64,000 nt of DNA. It comes from Salticus scenicus. Its lineage: Eukaryota; Arthropoda; Arachnida; Araneae; Salticidae. The DNA lies in the NCBI GenBank assembly GCA_963930645.1, contig OZ005652.1, forward strand, positions 349,332,602 to 349,396,601. Reading direction: 5' to 3'. This document shows positions 1 through 11,337 of the stretch, one piece after another. Numbering within the stretch: the first letter of the stretch is position 1; the number at the start of each line of letters is the position of its first letter. The position numbers and the translations under genes are program-made. Below the pieces are notes generated by a model that saw nothing but the letters and a program-made list of their open reading frames with translations, made no database searches and was not told where the DNA came from.

Positions 1-1
1 T

Positions 2-624
2 GAAGAGGGTGTGTTGCATGCTGTGGACCAAAATCCTGATACCAGTGTACAGGCGCTTGCCGTTGCAACCAGAAGATCTCGAACAACTGTCCACCATGTA
101 CTGCAGTGCAAAGCCTTACATCCGTTTCATGTACAGAGAGTGCAGTTATTATAGCCAGATGATCACCATGTGTCGTGTTTGCACTGTGGTTTGTTAACCA
201 AAGTGCGGCAGACATGCACTTTGCTAATTCCATGTTCTGTGATGAAACAACCTTTTCACGTGAAGGGGGTCTTCAATATGCACATCTGGGCCTTAAACAA
301 CCCACACAGCACCCGACCATGAGCCGCACAACAACGCTTCACTGTTAATGTGTGGGCGGGTATCGTGGGGGACAGTTTACTCGGCCCATACATCTTACTG
401 CCTCGACTAGACTCTGACAAGTATGTCGTCTTTCTACAGGAGGTACTCCCGGAACTGCTTACTGATGTCCCCGCACCTGTTTGGCACTATGGTTTCAACA
501 GGATGGAGTGCCGTCTCATTATGGAAGGTGTGTATGTGACCATTTGGACCGGACATTTCCAAACAGGTGGATTGGGCGTTGTGGTCCCATCGCTTGGCCT
601 CCCATATCCCCTGATTTATCTCCT
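2..624 (+). pseudogene. Tc1/mariner-superfamily transposase fossil, first part
   Basis: Reading the + strand and changing frame several times gives a protein resembling the DDE transposases of the IS630/Tc1/mariner superfamily that are common in arthropod genomes. I see an N-terminal helix-turn-helix-like stretch (about bases 2-110, with TSVQALAVATRRSRTTVHHV), then the core, with VNVWAGIVGDSLLGPYILL around 345-400 and FLQEVLPELL around 430-460. The part reading PPISPDLSP near 600-624 is the conserved region before the last catalytic Asp/Glu block. Frameshifts and stops (a TAA near 196 and changes of frame near 490-580) make it non-functional. It is interrupted at 624 by a 539-bp insertion and resumes at 1164. 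Family recognition is from memory of conserved wording; a profile search would settle the exact clade. It lies upstream of the first visible kinase exon, presumably in an intron. Confidence 0.75.
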
Positions 625-1163
625 ATGAAGGAGTTTCTTCACATATATTAGTTTTACTTGCATTTTCAAATAAATTTAATAATTAAATACTATATTTTCA
701 ATAAATAAAATATCTAATGAAATCCTAAGTTATCTTTTGTATTTAAACACATTTGTCTCTCTATAAATAAATATCTTAATTTTAATAATAATTTATCTGT
801 TAATCTATTAAATAAATCTTTCAAAAATCGAAATTTATTCTTTAAAATTAATAATTTATTCCTTGTATTCTAAATGCATTTTTTATTAAATTAAGTCTTT
901 CAGTTCCAAAGCTAAATTGTTTTATAAAATAAAAATATTATTTCCAGGTATTAACCGTTGCTTATGCATAAATTACATTTCATTCTTTTAAATTTGCAAG
1001 TTTATTTATTATAGCTAAATTGTAATGTTTTTTCCCGTGATTGAATAGCTCTTCAATAAAAACTGATTAGTCAATAATGCAGTTCATTTGTTATCAGGGC
1101 TATTGTTCTTAAGCTCTCTGGTGTTATTGTGGACATTCCTAATTAGTGCAAGAAACTATAGTA
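625..1163. mobile_element. MITE-like insertion splitting the transposase fossil
   Basis: A very AT-rich 539-bp block with no coding potential separates two halves of the same transposase. The 8 bases TATCTCCT stand on both sides (617-624 and 1164-1171), as expected for a target-site duplication. Its ends are imperfect inverted repeats: the left end contains AGTTTCTTCAC followed by ATTAG, and the complement of the right end contains AGTTTCTTGCAC followed by ATTAG. An 8-bp duplication fits a hAT-type non-autonomous element, but the terminal bases do not match a hAT consensus well, so the superfamily is uncertain. Confidence 0.6.
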
Positions 1164-1373
1164 TATCTCCTCTAGATTGTTTTATCTTGTGTGCCATGAA
1201 GAGCCTTGTGTATGACACTCCCGTCAATTCTGAAATGGACCTGGTGGCACGAATATCCATCACTGCTGCTACGATCTGTGAAACGCCGGGTATTTTCAAA
1301 CATGTCTGCCAGTCCATGTCACGTTGATGTCGTGCATGCATACATGCCAATAGCTGCAATTTTGAACACCTCC
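1164..1373 (+). pseudogene. Transposase fossil, C-terminal part
   Basis: This continues the transposase that begins at base 2. After the duplicated TATCTCCT, the frame reads SPLDCFILCAMKSLVYDTPV and then an ARISITAA / TPGIFKHVCQSM stretch, ending near a FEHLL-like tail. In intact family members this is the segment from the last catalytic region (SPLDFFLWG) to the C-terminus. Here the Trp-Gly after the Leu is lost and a stop sits at about 1325, so the copy is dead. The order and fit of the two halves support one ancestral gene cut by the 625-1163 insertion. Confidence 0.75.
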
Positions 1374-1437
1374 TGTGATGCTTTTATGTCATACTTTTTA
1401 TTTATTATTGTTTAATAACAAATATAAAAAACCCTAC

Positions 1438-1442
<5 letters not shown>

Positions 1443-1468
<26 letters not shown>

Positions 1469-1469
1469 A
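1443..1469 (+). repeat. Poly(A) tract of 27 A
   Basis: An uninterrupted A run directly after CCCTACCCCTC. It could be the tail of an old retroposed element, but no target duplication is evident. Confidence 0.9.
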
Positions 1470-2027
1470 CAGGTTTGGTATGGTACAGTATGTGCAATTT
1501 GGAGAAAAACCTAGAAAACTCCAGTTATTTAAAAAATAGAGAAAACTCAGGGATTCCAAAATTTATTGCAAAAACAGGAAAAATTCAGGGAATTTAGAAA
1601 TATTCTGGAAACCAATGTGAGTTTTGTTTTTTTCCCTTGAAAATAAATCTTTAATTTCTGTTTTTAATCTTAAATTGTCTAGATTTTATCTAGATTTTTT
1701 TTTTTTTTTTTTTTTAAGGTGCTTTTTAATGGGGAGAAAAAAAAGTCAATTACATTCTTTTTCCCTAACAATACTTAGTTAATAAAATCAATATTTCCTA
1801 GATGGGATCAATCGACATAAACATGATAAATTCCACTGCCATGTGATTTCTTTTGCTTTTAAAAGAGACAGGGGAAAATTCAAGGAGTTTTTGTTCAAGA
1901 TTTGTGTAGCAACCCTGTAGTTTGTTTACAGGTTCAGTAAATATAGTCTCTGTCATTCATAACTAATTCTTAATAAATGAGTAATAATAACTTAATGATA
2001 GCTTGCTTTGATAATTTTAAAGTTGGC

Positions 2028-2133
2028 CTTCTTCAGGTTCAAAAAGCACATGTTACTACTTTGGAGACAAAAGCTAGACTATCTTGTTTTTCCCGTCCAT
2101 GGTAGTAACAGGTGTTTTTTGTACCTGAAGAAG
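2028..2133. repeat. Foldback (inverted repeat) in the intron
   Basis: Two 32-base arms (2028-2059 and 2102-2133) are imperfect reverse complements: CTTCTTCAGG and TGTTACTAC on the left, GTAGTAACA and CCTGAAGAAG on the right. The loop is 42 bases. It may be a short MITE or foldback element. No clear target duplication was found. Confidence 0.7.
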
Positions 2134-2304
2134 AATGACCACATCCTTTCAAAACCAGTAGTGCTTATATTGATTGTATAGTATGTGAAGAAGTTTTAAA
2201 GTTTAAATAAATGTATATGTAGTGCATGTTAAGGAAGTGTTATCATTTTAGATGTATTAGTTTATTTTAGAAAAAAAATTAAATAACTCTATAAATTCAT
2301 GTAG

Positions 2305-2456
2305 ATTGAAGTATCAACTGGTAGATTTCCTTATCCTAAGTGGAACAGTGTGTTTGAACAGTTAACACAAGTCGTTCAAGGAGATCCACCACAGATCAGT
2401 CCAAATGAAAATGGAAACACATTTACTCTAGAATTTGTAAATTTTGTCAATACTTG
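2305..2456 (+). CDS. MAP2K4: MAP kinase kinase 4 (MKK4), C-lobe exon
   Basis: The exon encodes about 50 residues of the kinase C-lobe, including STGRFPYPKWNSVFEQLTQ and VVQGDPPQIS, then EFVNFVNT. This is the helix αG region of MAP2K4 and is close to the vertebrate and insect proteins as I know them; MAP2K7, MAP2K1 and MAP2K3/6 differ in the PYPKW segment. The enzyme is a cytoplasmic dual-specificity kinase that activates JNK, and p38 in some contexts. The exon starts after an acceptor (CATGTAG) and ends at TG before a GTAAGT donor, leaving a split Cys codon that is completed by the T beginning the exon at 26755. The activation-loop and SDVWSLG exons are not in the window, so the gene's 5' part lies upstream. 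No disruption is seen. Confidence 0.93.
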
Positions 2457-3259
2457 GTAAGTTTAAAATTCTTTTATGACATTAAGTACATATAAAAAAA
2501 TTCTTCCTTGATTTTTACTAATCAGTTTATTTTATTATTTATGTAAGTGTTTGGAAACTTGAGGTAGCAATAAAAAACTGTGGAAGCCCCTTCTCCCTTT
2601 TTTTAACTTATGTTTTTTGAGTTCCTGAGCATCGTTATAATTATTAAGTTGATTTCTTTAGAAATCAGCCTATGTAATCATTTACTTTTTCTATCCATAT
2701 AGTACAAGAACCAAAAACTATGTGTAAGAAGTGTAAAATCAAATAAATAAAACAGAGATATCATAATAAATGAAGATTAATCCAAAGTAATTAAAAAAAA
2801 AAAAAAAAAAAGGAGAATTATTTTGAAATACCTTCTCTCTCACAATATCATTCTCTAGTGCAAATTATTGCAACAGGAAAAAAATTACTAATATGTTTCG
2901 AACAGGGTTGGCTTTTTACCGACAAAAATGCAATTTTGCCAGGACAGCAGCAAAAAGTGGGAAAAATTGGCAAAAATGGAAAAAATGAGGAAAAGTTGAA
3001 AAATGAAATTAAAATGGCACTATGAATTTTCATCCTTTACATTTTGTACCTTAATGAAAAATGTCTTTGCAGTTTTTTTATTAACTTAAAATTTAATTAT
3101 AATTAAGTAATAATAAATAATATAACCATGGTCTGACAAACCCCGGACACCAGGCCGACTATAAATATCTCATTGGTGACCAGTTATGGCAGACTGACAA
3201 AAAATTTCATGTGCTTATATTCTTTACTATATTTTTGATTTATAATTACTTCTGTTTTT

Positions 3260-3379
3260 GAAGGATATTTTTCTATGGAAGAAATTCCCATACTTAAAAA
3301 TCTTCTTACTATTATACTGGCACTTCCCATGTCAACATTTTTGTGTGAACAAAGTACCAGCATCCTGAATACCATCTAA
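3260..3379 (+). pseudogene. hAT transposase C-terminal dimerisation fragment
   Basis: A short open reading (about 39 codons, ending in TAA at 3377-3379) reads ILALPMSTFLCEQSTSILNT. This resembles the hAT C-terminal dimerisation domain signature (L-x-L-P-x-S-T-A-x-x-E-R-x-F-S). The usual Arg after Glu is Gln, and the flanks are non-coding, so it is a remnant. It is not in one frame with the larger transposase at 4443-5420 and may come from another copy. Confidence 0.5.
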
Positions 3380-4250
3380 CGCAAATTGTGTTTGAATTTA
3401 AAGCGAGAAAATATCAATAGTATGATGTTCATCAAATTCAATGGACTTTATTTAAAATTTTTCTTAGTTTACATTTTTAACTGAATTCTATTTATTCAAT
3501 GTAAAATAATACATAAATGACCTGCATTAATTATAAAATTATGAAATATTACCCCTAAATTCTCTACACTTCGCTGTAAGTATTGTGATAAAATTATTTG
3601 TTATCTCTGGCTCCTAAGATATTATATAATCAGTCCCTGAACATAACTATAAAAATAAATCTACAAAATTACATTTTTATTTTATTGTGTGAAAAAATCT
3701 TGAGAATGACACATTCAGAGAACAAGTTTACTTGCAATTTATGCATCAATTCCTAAAAATGCATGATCAGTAACTCGCAAATTTTAGAACAGCGAGTCAA
3801 TAATTGACTCGATATTTGACTTGCTGAATTTTCCCCCACTCAAATAAAATTTCATGAAAATTTTAAGAATTTTATTTATTATTATTATTATTATTTAATA
3901 TATATTAGAATGAATAAAATAAAAAATCGAAAATTTCTTTCAGTTGCAGAGAAACTTGTTCAACAATTTTGCAAATGAGTAATTAGTTTACAAAAATTCT
4001 TTGATATGTAACAAACCAACGAAATATTTTCCCACCATCTGTGAGCTATAACAACAGATTTAACATTAGCATAGCAGCCAAGTGCTCCGATTTTATCGGA
4101 GTTTCTCGCGTTTTCATCAGTGTGCTCTATTAATCCGAAAATTTTCGGAAAACTCAGATTTTTCAAACATGACATTTATTATTATTATAAAAACAAAACC
4201 TTACTTCAGCTTTATTGATGTAACCTTTAATTTGGCGAAGTACTTTCAAA
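3380..4250. other. AT-rich intron sequence without genes
   Basis: Nothing coding is supported. A TTA trinucleotide run lies at 3869-3895, and a segment at about 4172-4250 is a partial copy of the arm of the inverted repeat found at 6353-6504. This places the hAT element (4251-6337) inside that repeat. Confidence 0.5.
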
Positions 4251-4442
4251 CAGGCCTCATAGTCCTCCTATTTTTCCTATATTTTCGCAATTTGGTAGAT
4301 ATTCTCCTATATTTTTACACCAACTCCTATATTTCCTATATTTTTTTTTTACGCCTACTGTTAGATATCCAGACTGCAAAAATTTACTCTACAAATAATA
4401 CTCTGAAGATTTATGAACTAATTTCTTTTCTCTGCTTTCGAT

Positions 4443-5420
4443 GAAGCAACTGATAATGGAAAAAAACAACTAGATATACTTGTAAAATTTTGGGATGAAG
4501 AGCGTAACCAAATTGTTAGTAACTTCCTGCATGCTTTTGAACTGGGTCATGCTACAGCAGGTATTTTAAAAAACAAGATATATTTGACACTTGTACTTGA
4601 TAAGTTACCAGTTAATAAATTGTTATCTGTAAGCTCTGAGGGACCACCTGTTAACCAAAAATGACTTGAAGAAATTGACAGTGAACTAAATGATAAGAGA
4701 TTTTCTGCCTCTTATCACAGTTCTTGTAACTTGCATATTGTGCATAATTCCTTCAAGAATGCAATGACTCAAGTAGTTAGTCACTGGGATATTGAAGTTT
4801 TTTTGGATACTGTTTTTAAATTTCTTCATAAATATTTGGCTTGCAAAGAAGATTTCCGAGGTGTCCAAATCGAAGATGGAACTAAGAAAGAAGAAATTAT
4901 GAGATTTGTAAATAATAGGTGGATGACACTGATACCAGTCATCACTAGAATTATCAACCAGTGAGAAGCATTAAATGAATATTTCCTGAAATTTATACCA
5001 GAAAGTAAGATCAAGAGCCAGTTGCAATCCCTTTCATATCGATTCCTGAGAACTGTTCTTACTGATTCTACCACTTTGACACGTTTACATTTTAAAAAAT
5101 CGGTAGGTGAAAGCTTAGAAATTTTTTTGAAAATTATGCAAGTAGAAGAACCGTTGGTTCATATTCTTTATAATGAACTTTTTAAGCTAATAAAAAATCC
5201 TTTCATCAATTTCCAAATTAAGACAATACATTTTTGCTCTCACAAGACATGTTTTGGTCATATCACACGAGAAATTTTCGCTCAACTTTTTACTAAACAC
5301 AACATTATATCCAACACACTCAGCCTGACCTTGTTCAAGGACAGCACATTTTCAGATGATCAACTTTTTCAAAGCCGTTTACAAAAAGCTGACTGTGTCG
5401 AGTGTGCTCATCAAAATTGA
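4443..5420 (+). pseudogene. hAT-like transposase (two in-frame stops, otherwise open)
   Basis: One frame runs for 326 codons with only two internal stops (TGA at 4662-4664 and 4962-4964) and no frameshift. It reads VKFWDEERNQIVSNFLHAFE, then a SSEGPPVNQ motif (SxDGPNVN in relatives), CNLHIVHNSFKNA, and FRGVQIEDGTK followed by RFVNNRWMTLIP. These blocks match a hAT-related transposase-like family frequent in arthropod and cnidarian genomes. The start is missing, because the frame meets a stop just upstream of 4443, and the C-terminal dimerisation domain is not obvious before the stop at 5418-5420. Lack of frameshifts suggests fairly recent inactivation, or C-to-T/nonsense changes only. It lies centrally in the TIR-bounded element, which supports its role as that element's former transposase. 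Confidence 0.7.
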
Positions 5421-5854
5421 CTAATAGGAGGAATAGACATGATTTTTTCCTGAAATACATCACGCTATCAGTTTGGGGGAACCCTAGGGACAGCTGATCG
5501 GTTTCTCATTCGTTCAGCTTCCCCAACTTGGAATGACGCTAAGTGAACATGTTGTGTATAATGTTGTGTTGAGTGTATATGCTCCCGTGTGATATGCCCA
5601 TTTACTTTCCAATATTACTAACTTTAAAAGCTTGACTTAATTGAACTTTTAGAGGAATGAAGTAGTTTCATTCTTTTGCATATAATATTAATATAGAATT
5701 AGAGTGCCTATCAAAATTGTTTGATAAGTTTATTGACTCTTTGGTTTGTTTACACCCCCCCACCCCCCACCCCCTTGCAAGAAAAAAACTTTGTTTTTTA
5801 ATAATATTGACCAATTTGTGAACTTAAACCTTAAGTGACAGACTTGTCACTTGT

Positions 5855-5882
5855 TACCTTAAGTGACAGATTTGTCACTTAA
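5855..5882. repeat. Near-perfect 28-bp palindrome in the hAT element
   Basis: CCTTAAGTGACAGA and its complement flank a short T spacer, and a shorter partial copy (GACAGACTTGTCAC) lies 20 bp to the left. Such subterminal palindromes can be transposase binding sites; that role is inference. Confidence 0.6.
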
Positions 5883-6337
5883 GGTAATAATCCCTGATTT
5901 GGAGGCCCTTATCAAAGTGAATGCACAGGCCCATGCACTGAAATCCTTGATCTAAATCAGATTCCGCAGGTGAGCAAAATTCCAGTTGATCTAATTTTTT
6001 CATATATGGGATTAAATGATGGCTATTTTTCTAACCATGTATTTTTCTAAAATGTGTTAATAGAATCGTGCATACGTTATTGTATTTTTTAAATTATAGG
6101 ATGTTTATTAAAAATTGAAGTTATTAGGGCTGTAATTGGGGACACACATTTTAGAATTTTATGGATAATGGTACTCAGTTTTGTTGTGTACATGTGCTCC
6201 GAACTACTATGTATCCTATATTTCGTACAAAATTCCTATATATTTTTTCTTTTAAACTCCTATATTTTTTTCTATTAAACTCCTATATTTTTTCTTTTAG
6301 ACTCCTTTATTTTTTTATTCCTTTGCTATGACCACTG

Positions 6338-6508
6338 TTCAAACAGGGGGCCATAATTATTATAAAAACAAAACCTTACTTCAGCTTTATTGAAGTAACC
6401 TTTAATTTGGCGAAGTACTTTTGGGCCCCTTGTTTGAAAGTACTTCGCCAAATTAAAGGTTACATCAATAAAGCTGAAGTAAGGTTTTGTTTTTATAATA
6501 ATTATATT
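6338..6508. repeat. Long inverted repeat (about 70-bp arms)
   Basis: The left arm (about 6353-6421) and right arm (about 6437-6504) are almost perfect complements, running from ATAATTATTATAAAAAC through CTTTATTGAAGTAACC to GCGAAGTACTT. The centre GGGCCCC is bordered by TTCAAACAGG/TTTGAA complements. A third, direct copy of the arm lies at about 4172-4250. The arrangement suggests a foldback element into which the hAT element inserted. Confidence 0.8.
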
Positions 6509-6984
6509 CGTAGCTTTATATATTTTACATTTTTAAAGTTAATGACATTTATTATTTATTGTTTTCTCGCCAATTTTTCTGCTTTTGGCAGAAGTTTTCA
6601 GATTTTTAAGCTAATCTTCCGGCTTCCGATATTAAATCGATTTCTCCCATTTTTTTTAAATTCGCGAATATGAAATAAAAGTTGTATTTATATATGAAAA
6701 GGATCCCCATTAACTATTATTGGGAATCAAACGCTTCACGGAAGCCTTCTGATTTCCAATCTTTTTCCATCAACAACATAAATGTTAATATTCATTTTAA
6801 ACTTACTTTGTGAGATTCTAGAACATATAAAGAAATATAATTATTCAATATTCCTAGCTCATATAAATGTTTTTTACTCCCCTCTCCCCTTCTTTCCAAC
6901 TTGTGATTAGCGATTAAATGCAAAGTTATTTATCAGCTTGATTCACCATCTTCTTATAAAGCTGCAACCATTTGATAATTTCAA

Positions 6985-7330
6985 ACTCATATAAAAAGTG
7001 TATTTATAAATGAATTTGCATGAAGCTCGGTATGTACACATACCCCATATTAATGTCTCAATTGAGTTTATTAATCAGCATAATCTGCCATCATGTTTCA
7101 AAATGGTGGCTACTTGAAAATTTTATGTTCACATATAAAATGTATTTATGAACGATTTTTACGGTTCATCATATTGTGAAATTACAGCCATTTCAAGCTT
7201 GCTTAAAAAACTCATTCATAAAACAATTTGCTGGAAACTCAGAATGTACATAGCCTGTATCAACATTTCAGCCAAGTTTATTAATCAAGTTAATCCTTCG
7301 TTTAAAAACAAAATGGTGATCACTTGAAAA
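6985..7330. repeat. Two diverged tandem units of about 210 bp
   Basis: Segments around 7010-7130 and 7215-7330 share the order AACTCAGAATGTACA-like, then GTTTATTAATCA, then AAAATGGTG and CACTTGAAAA. Identity is low, so the boundaries are approximate. Confidence 0.5.
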
Positions 7331-7465
7331 GAATTAATAAAGGAATATACTCTATATTGAACAAGAAGGACTTGTTTTTGACTCATATCTATGTGTCTGA
7401 TGCATATTTTCTGTAACTCTAAAGCTGATGCACAGAATTCTATGAAATTATTTTGTTTAGTTGGG

Positions 7466-7496
<31 letters not shown>

Positions 7497-8299
7497 TGAG
7501 CTTTGCAAATATAATGGGAAATATTTAAAATAATAATGATATTGTTGGTAGAAGTGAGTGACATTTTAAATTACAAGTCTTTATAATTCCTGGTGCATAT
7601 CATTTTAACTCCCCAATACTCTCCTCACTGTGAGCTTTTGGTCGAAGATACCAGTATGTACCACAGTAATTCTATTATGATTCTTTTAATTGTTTTTTTT
7701 TATATTTGTTTTATCCATAATAAAAAAAAGAAAAACCTAACCCGAGTAAATTTTTGGGGTCTAATTTGGTTTTAATGGGCTTTTGGATTTAAACAGGTTT
7801 TTTAAATATTTTATCTAAATTAACACTATTGGATTTGAATTTTAGGCTTCATTTCAAAAGAAAGCAATTTTAGTCTAAAAGAAAATGTATTAGAAATAAT
7901 AATTAATTAAATTATTTTTACCTACTTCAGTTTGGTTTAAACTGGGGAATAGAAGTAAAATGAACTCCTTATAGCATTGTATTTTAGTATTTTTATCACA
8001 ATTTGCAATTTAATTAATTTTTATTTTTAGTTCCCCATTGTACTATAGGTATGGGGAGCTTAGGTTATTGTGAAAATTTTCGATCTCTGTTTTTTTTTTT
8101 ACTTTTTTACATGTTTTCAGGTGTAAGGAATCCAGAAATATTAAAGTGGGTATGGTGTCCGTCTGTAGGGTGTCTGTTAGTTTGCTAGTCAGTGTACACA
8201 ATATCTCACAAACAAATGATCACAGGGAAATCGGACCAGTTTTAAAATATTATTTATGATGCTGGCAAGAACCCTATTCATTTGCAACATTCTAATTAA

Positions 8300-8900
8300 G
8301 AATTGTCGGAAGCTATTTGAAATTTACGGTTTTCTTAACATGGGAGAATAGGGCAAAATTTCACTTAAACGTGCTTGAAAAGAAATATTTTTTTCGTAAA
8401 GATGTAAGAACAGTTTTGATGCTGAGAGGAACATCATTAACTATAAGCATGCTACTTTAAAATTTTCACAAATTATTCAAAATTTACGAATTTCTTAACA
8501 TGGCAGAATACAGCAAAATTTTGCATAAATGTCCGTATTGAGGAATGTTTTCATTGTAAAAGGGTCAGAACTCTTTTAAAATGTCATTTAGGATACTGGT
8601 ATTCCCTGACTATGAATTGTTTAATTTAAAAATTTCGTAAGTTATTTGGAATTTACAATTTACTTAACAGGGCAGAATAGGACAAAATTGAGCATAAACG
8701 TCCATTTTGAAGATCATAAATATATCAGACAACTTCAAAATAACATTTATGATGCTTGTTTGAACATAGTTGACTAAAATATTCTAATAGGAAAATATCT
8801 TAAGTTATTTGTAATTTCAGATTTTATCAACATTGCAAAATTGGGCGTTATTTCATATAAATATGCATTTTGAGGATTGTTGTATTGAAAATAGTAGCAT
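8300..8900. repeat. Degenerate tandem array, four units of about 160-170 bp
   Basis: The motif TTATTTGAAATTTACG followed by CTTAACATGGCAGAATAGG recurs at about 8310, 8470, 8640 and 8805, each followed by CATAAACGT and a GTAAGAACAG-like block. The units are clearly diverged. The array follows a GTCCGTCTG...GTCTG stretch at 8158-8172. Confidence 0.65.
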
Positions 8901-9938
8901 GAAAACTAAACTACGAAATTGACTAAATAAAATAAATAATAGAATAAGATAAATATATCAAAGTGAACGGTGGATCGCATATTAGGCGCAGATTTCATTC
9001 TGTCACTATGTCAAGCATTTGGTCAAATTAATTTCCTTTAACATGATTATAATATGTCCTGCACTAAAAATTTATGAGAACATATATATGATGGGGAACT
9101 GAGCAGAGTCCACCTATGCCAGCTAGTTAAATCCTTTTGTAAAATTTTTGTTTCTAGTGTACCAAAAGCAAAACTGGTGGGCAGGTCCAAAACCCTGTCA
9201 AAAGTGTTTTTGATTACAACAATATTTATGGTAATGTAATATTAGGGATTGATCCAAGTAAAAATTAAGATTCTTTTGCAGCCCTTTCACAATATTCAAA
9301 TCCACAAAATTGGTCTCTTCAACAAAATGCAGATTCATAAAAACAGCTCTTTCACAAGATTTCATTATAAAACTGATAATTTTGTAAAATTTTTCCATGT
9401 TTACAGTATTATTTATTTTTAATTAGTGCCTATACTTGGTTCAGTGAAATACGATTAACTTGATATTAAACATTAGATAGAGTAACTGCTAAAATGAAAG
9501 ATTTCACTTAATTCCTTTTTTTTTTTTTTTTTTTTTTTTCGCAAAAAGAAATAAAATTTCATAAAAAATATTTGTTTTTTCACAAAAATGAGGCCCCAAA
9601 AACCTGGATAAACCCCTGAATTGATTGATGCATGATGCACATATTATTGTTGTTTTTCTATTGAAAATCAGCCATTGAACTTTCCCTTATAATAGTTGTG
9701 TCTAAAGTTTATAATAGTCAATTTTATTTTATTTATTTATTAAGTGTTTTGTAATATTTACTTAATTTTCTCAGTAAAGTGTTCTGAAAAAAAATTCTGA
9801 AAAAAAAAAAAAAAAAGAATCTTAAATTATTGGTAATAAAACATGACTAAGACATTACAAATGCCTTATAGCTCCCCACTGAAGACTGCATGCTTTAATT
9901 AAATTCCCCCCACCCCCCAACATCTTCTATATTAAAAA

Positions 9939-10300
9939 CTAGCAGGCTACGCTTGCTTCGCTAGTCACTATTTTTAAATGAATCACTATAATTAATGAAT
10001 TCTCAAAAGTGCATTAATTTTTATCATGGGAAAAAAAAAATTCTGATTGGGAAAAATGTCGCACCGGGTCTGCCTTCGGCAATGTAGACCCGTGAGCGTT
10101 CTGCGCATGTGTATTCCTTGACCACCCTTATGATTTCTCAAAATTCCATGATATTACTCCTAAACCTTTATTCTTAAAAAAAGGAAATTTAAAAAAAAAA
10201 TCATTTCTAATTGGGTAAAAACTCAAACTGGGTCCCCTCTGCCTTCAGCAGTGTAGATGCGTGCGTGCGTATTCCTTCACCAGCCTTCCTGCCCCTCCTA
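9939..10300. repeat. Dispersed CTAGCAGGCT repeat family, copy 1
   Basis: It begins CTAGCAGGCTACGCTTGCTT followed by CGCTAGTCACTA. Two diverged internal units follow, each with GATTGGG-A5, GGGTCTGCCTTC and TGTAGA(C/T)(C/G)CG (10043 and 10208). Relatives occur at 11338 and 12774, all in the same intron and orientation. The class is unknown to me. Confidence 0.6.
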
Positions 10301-11337
10301 ATAATTTTACACTTTCGAAAATATTTTCATTCGATTTGTAATCCCCATAAACCTACATACAGCAAAAATTTAATCGCAGTAAATTCCCACCAATGTATTT
10401 GTGTATTCTGGTTAAGGAAAAACTATTCAAAAACTTCCATGACATACAGTTTTGCAAAAAAAAAAAGATTTTTTTTGAGCTTGAAGACTGACTTTTTCAA
10501 ATTCTATAGGTTATTTTCTGGAAAATATGTGTGTTGTGAGGGAAGAACAATAACTATTTCACTAAACATCTATAAAGACTCCCCCAGTGGTTAAACAAAA
10601 CAGTGGTGGCTGAGAGTTAAGCCTATGTCTTGAATGGAATCAACACCATGCTTCATTTGGTTCAGAAACATTGTTTGTGATTGCTTAAGTTTCAATCTCC
10701 ACATTAATGCAACTTTATTAAAAAATATTTTGACATCAATATTTTGTAAATGGTACAGTAAATTTATTAATAATAATATTAAAAATATATATGGTAATTT
10801 TTCTTTTATGTTACTGCCACTTGTAAGTAAAACTCTATTTTGTATTTGAAAACCATGTTTATTCAGATAATTTTCATCCAAACTTCATTATTTTATTAAT
10901 GAATAATTATTTTTCAAATTTTATCACTATTTTATTAATAATAATAATATTTAGTATAATTTTCCATCAAGTAAGGGAATATTAAATTAAAGAAATGTGT
11001 GTTTTTGAAATTTTACTGGAAATGTTCATTCTTCAACTTGTTATAAAATGTATGCATGTGTTCTGAAAAAAATTAATTTCTATGTTTTTTTTTTTTTTTC
11101 CCCCTAATAAAAATATTTGTTTTTACAAGTGCATTATTTTAGTAAATCCAAAAATTTATTTAAGCATAATTACTATGTTAGGTAACACTTTCTTATGCAC
11201 ACATTTTATGTTGCATGCAATGAAATTGCATCTATTAGTTTTAATTTAATAAACAATGAAGCATATTAAAATGTTTGTAATATCGATGCATTGCTTTGCT
11301 GTGGTGTAAGACTGACGATACATTGTTTGACACATAC
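10301..11337. other. AT-rich intron sequence, nothing recognised
   Basis: Short open frames here (for example around 10591-10881) have AT-driven composition, no recognisable motif and no splice context. I treat the stretch as non-coding. Confidence 0.5.

Larger units (their letters stand above)
1374..2304. other. Non-coding intron sequence
   Basis: No gene is visible. It contains a 27-base A run (1443-1469), a poly(T) run near 1697-1715, blurred repeats of a motif like GAAAAACTCAGGGATTC around 1500-1610, and the foldback at 2028-2133. It ends at the splice acceptor before the exon at 2305. Confidence 0.6.
4251..6337 (+). mobile_element. hAT-superfamily element with decayed transposase
   Basis: The left end is CAGGCCTCATAG and the complement of the right end is CAGTGGTCATAG, so the termini are imperfect inverted repeats. 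The sequence TTCAAACAGG occurs at both junctions (4245-4254 and 6338-6347); 8 bp of it (TTCAAACA) fits a hAT target duplication, though the exact edge is ambiguous because the element end also reads CAG. Both subterminal regions are full of short CTCCTATATTTTT-type motifs. An internal transposase relic lies at 4443-5420. The same end type and motifs occur in the element at 59443-61755. Confidence 0.72.
6509..9938. other. AT-rich intron sequence with degenerate repeats, no genes
   Basis: No coding sequence is supported. It contains two diverged copies of a roughly 210-bp unit (6985-7330), a four-unit degenerate array (8300-8900), a 28-base poly(A) near 7466-7493 and a 24-base poly(T) near 9516-9539. 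Confidence 0.55.

Noticed and set aside
8300..8900. CRISPR-like array
   Set aside because: Units are degenerate, 160-170 bp long and without unique spacers, in an animal intron.
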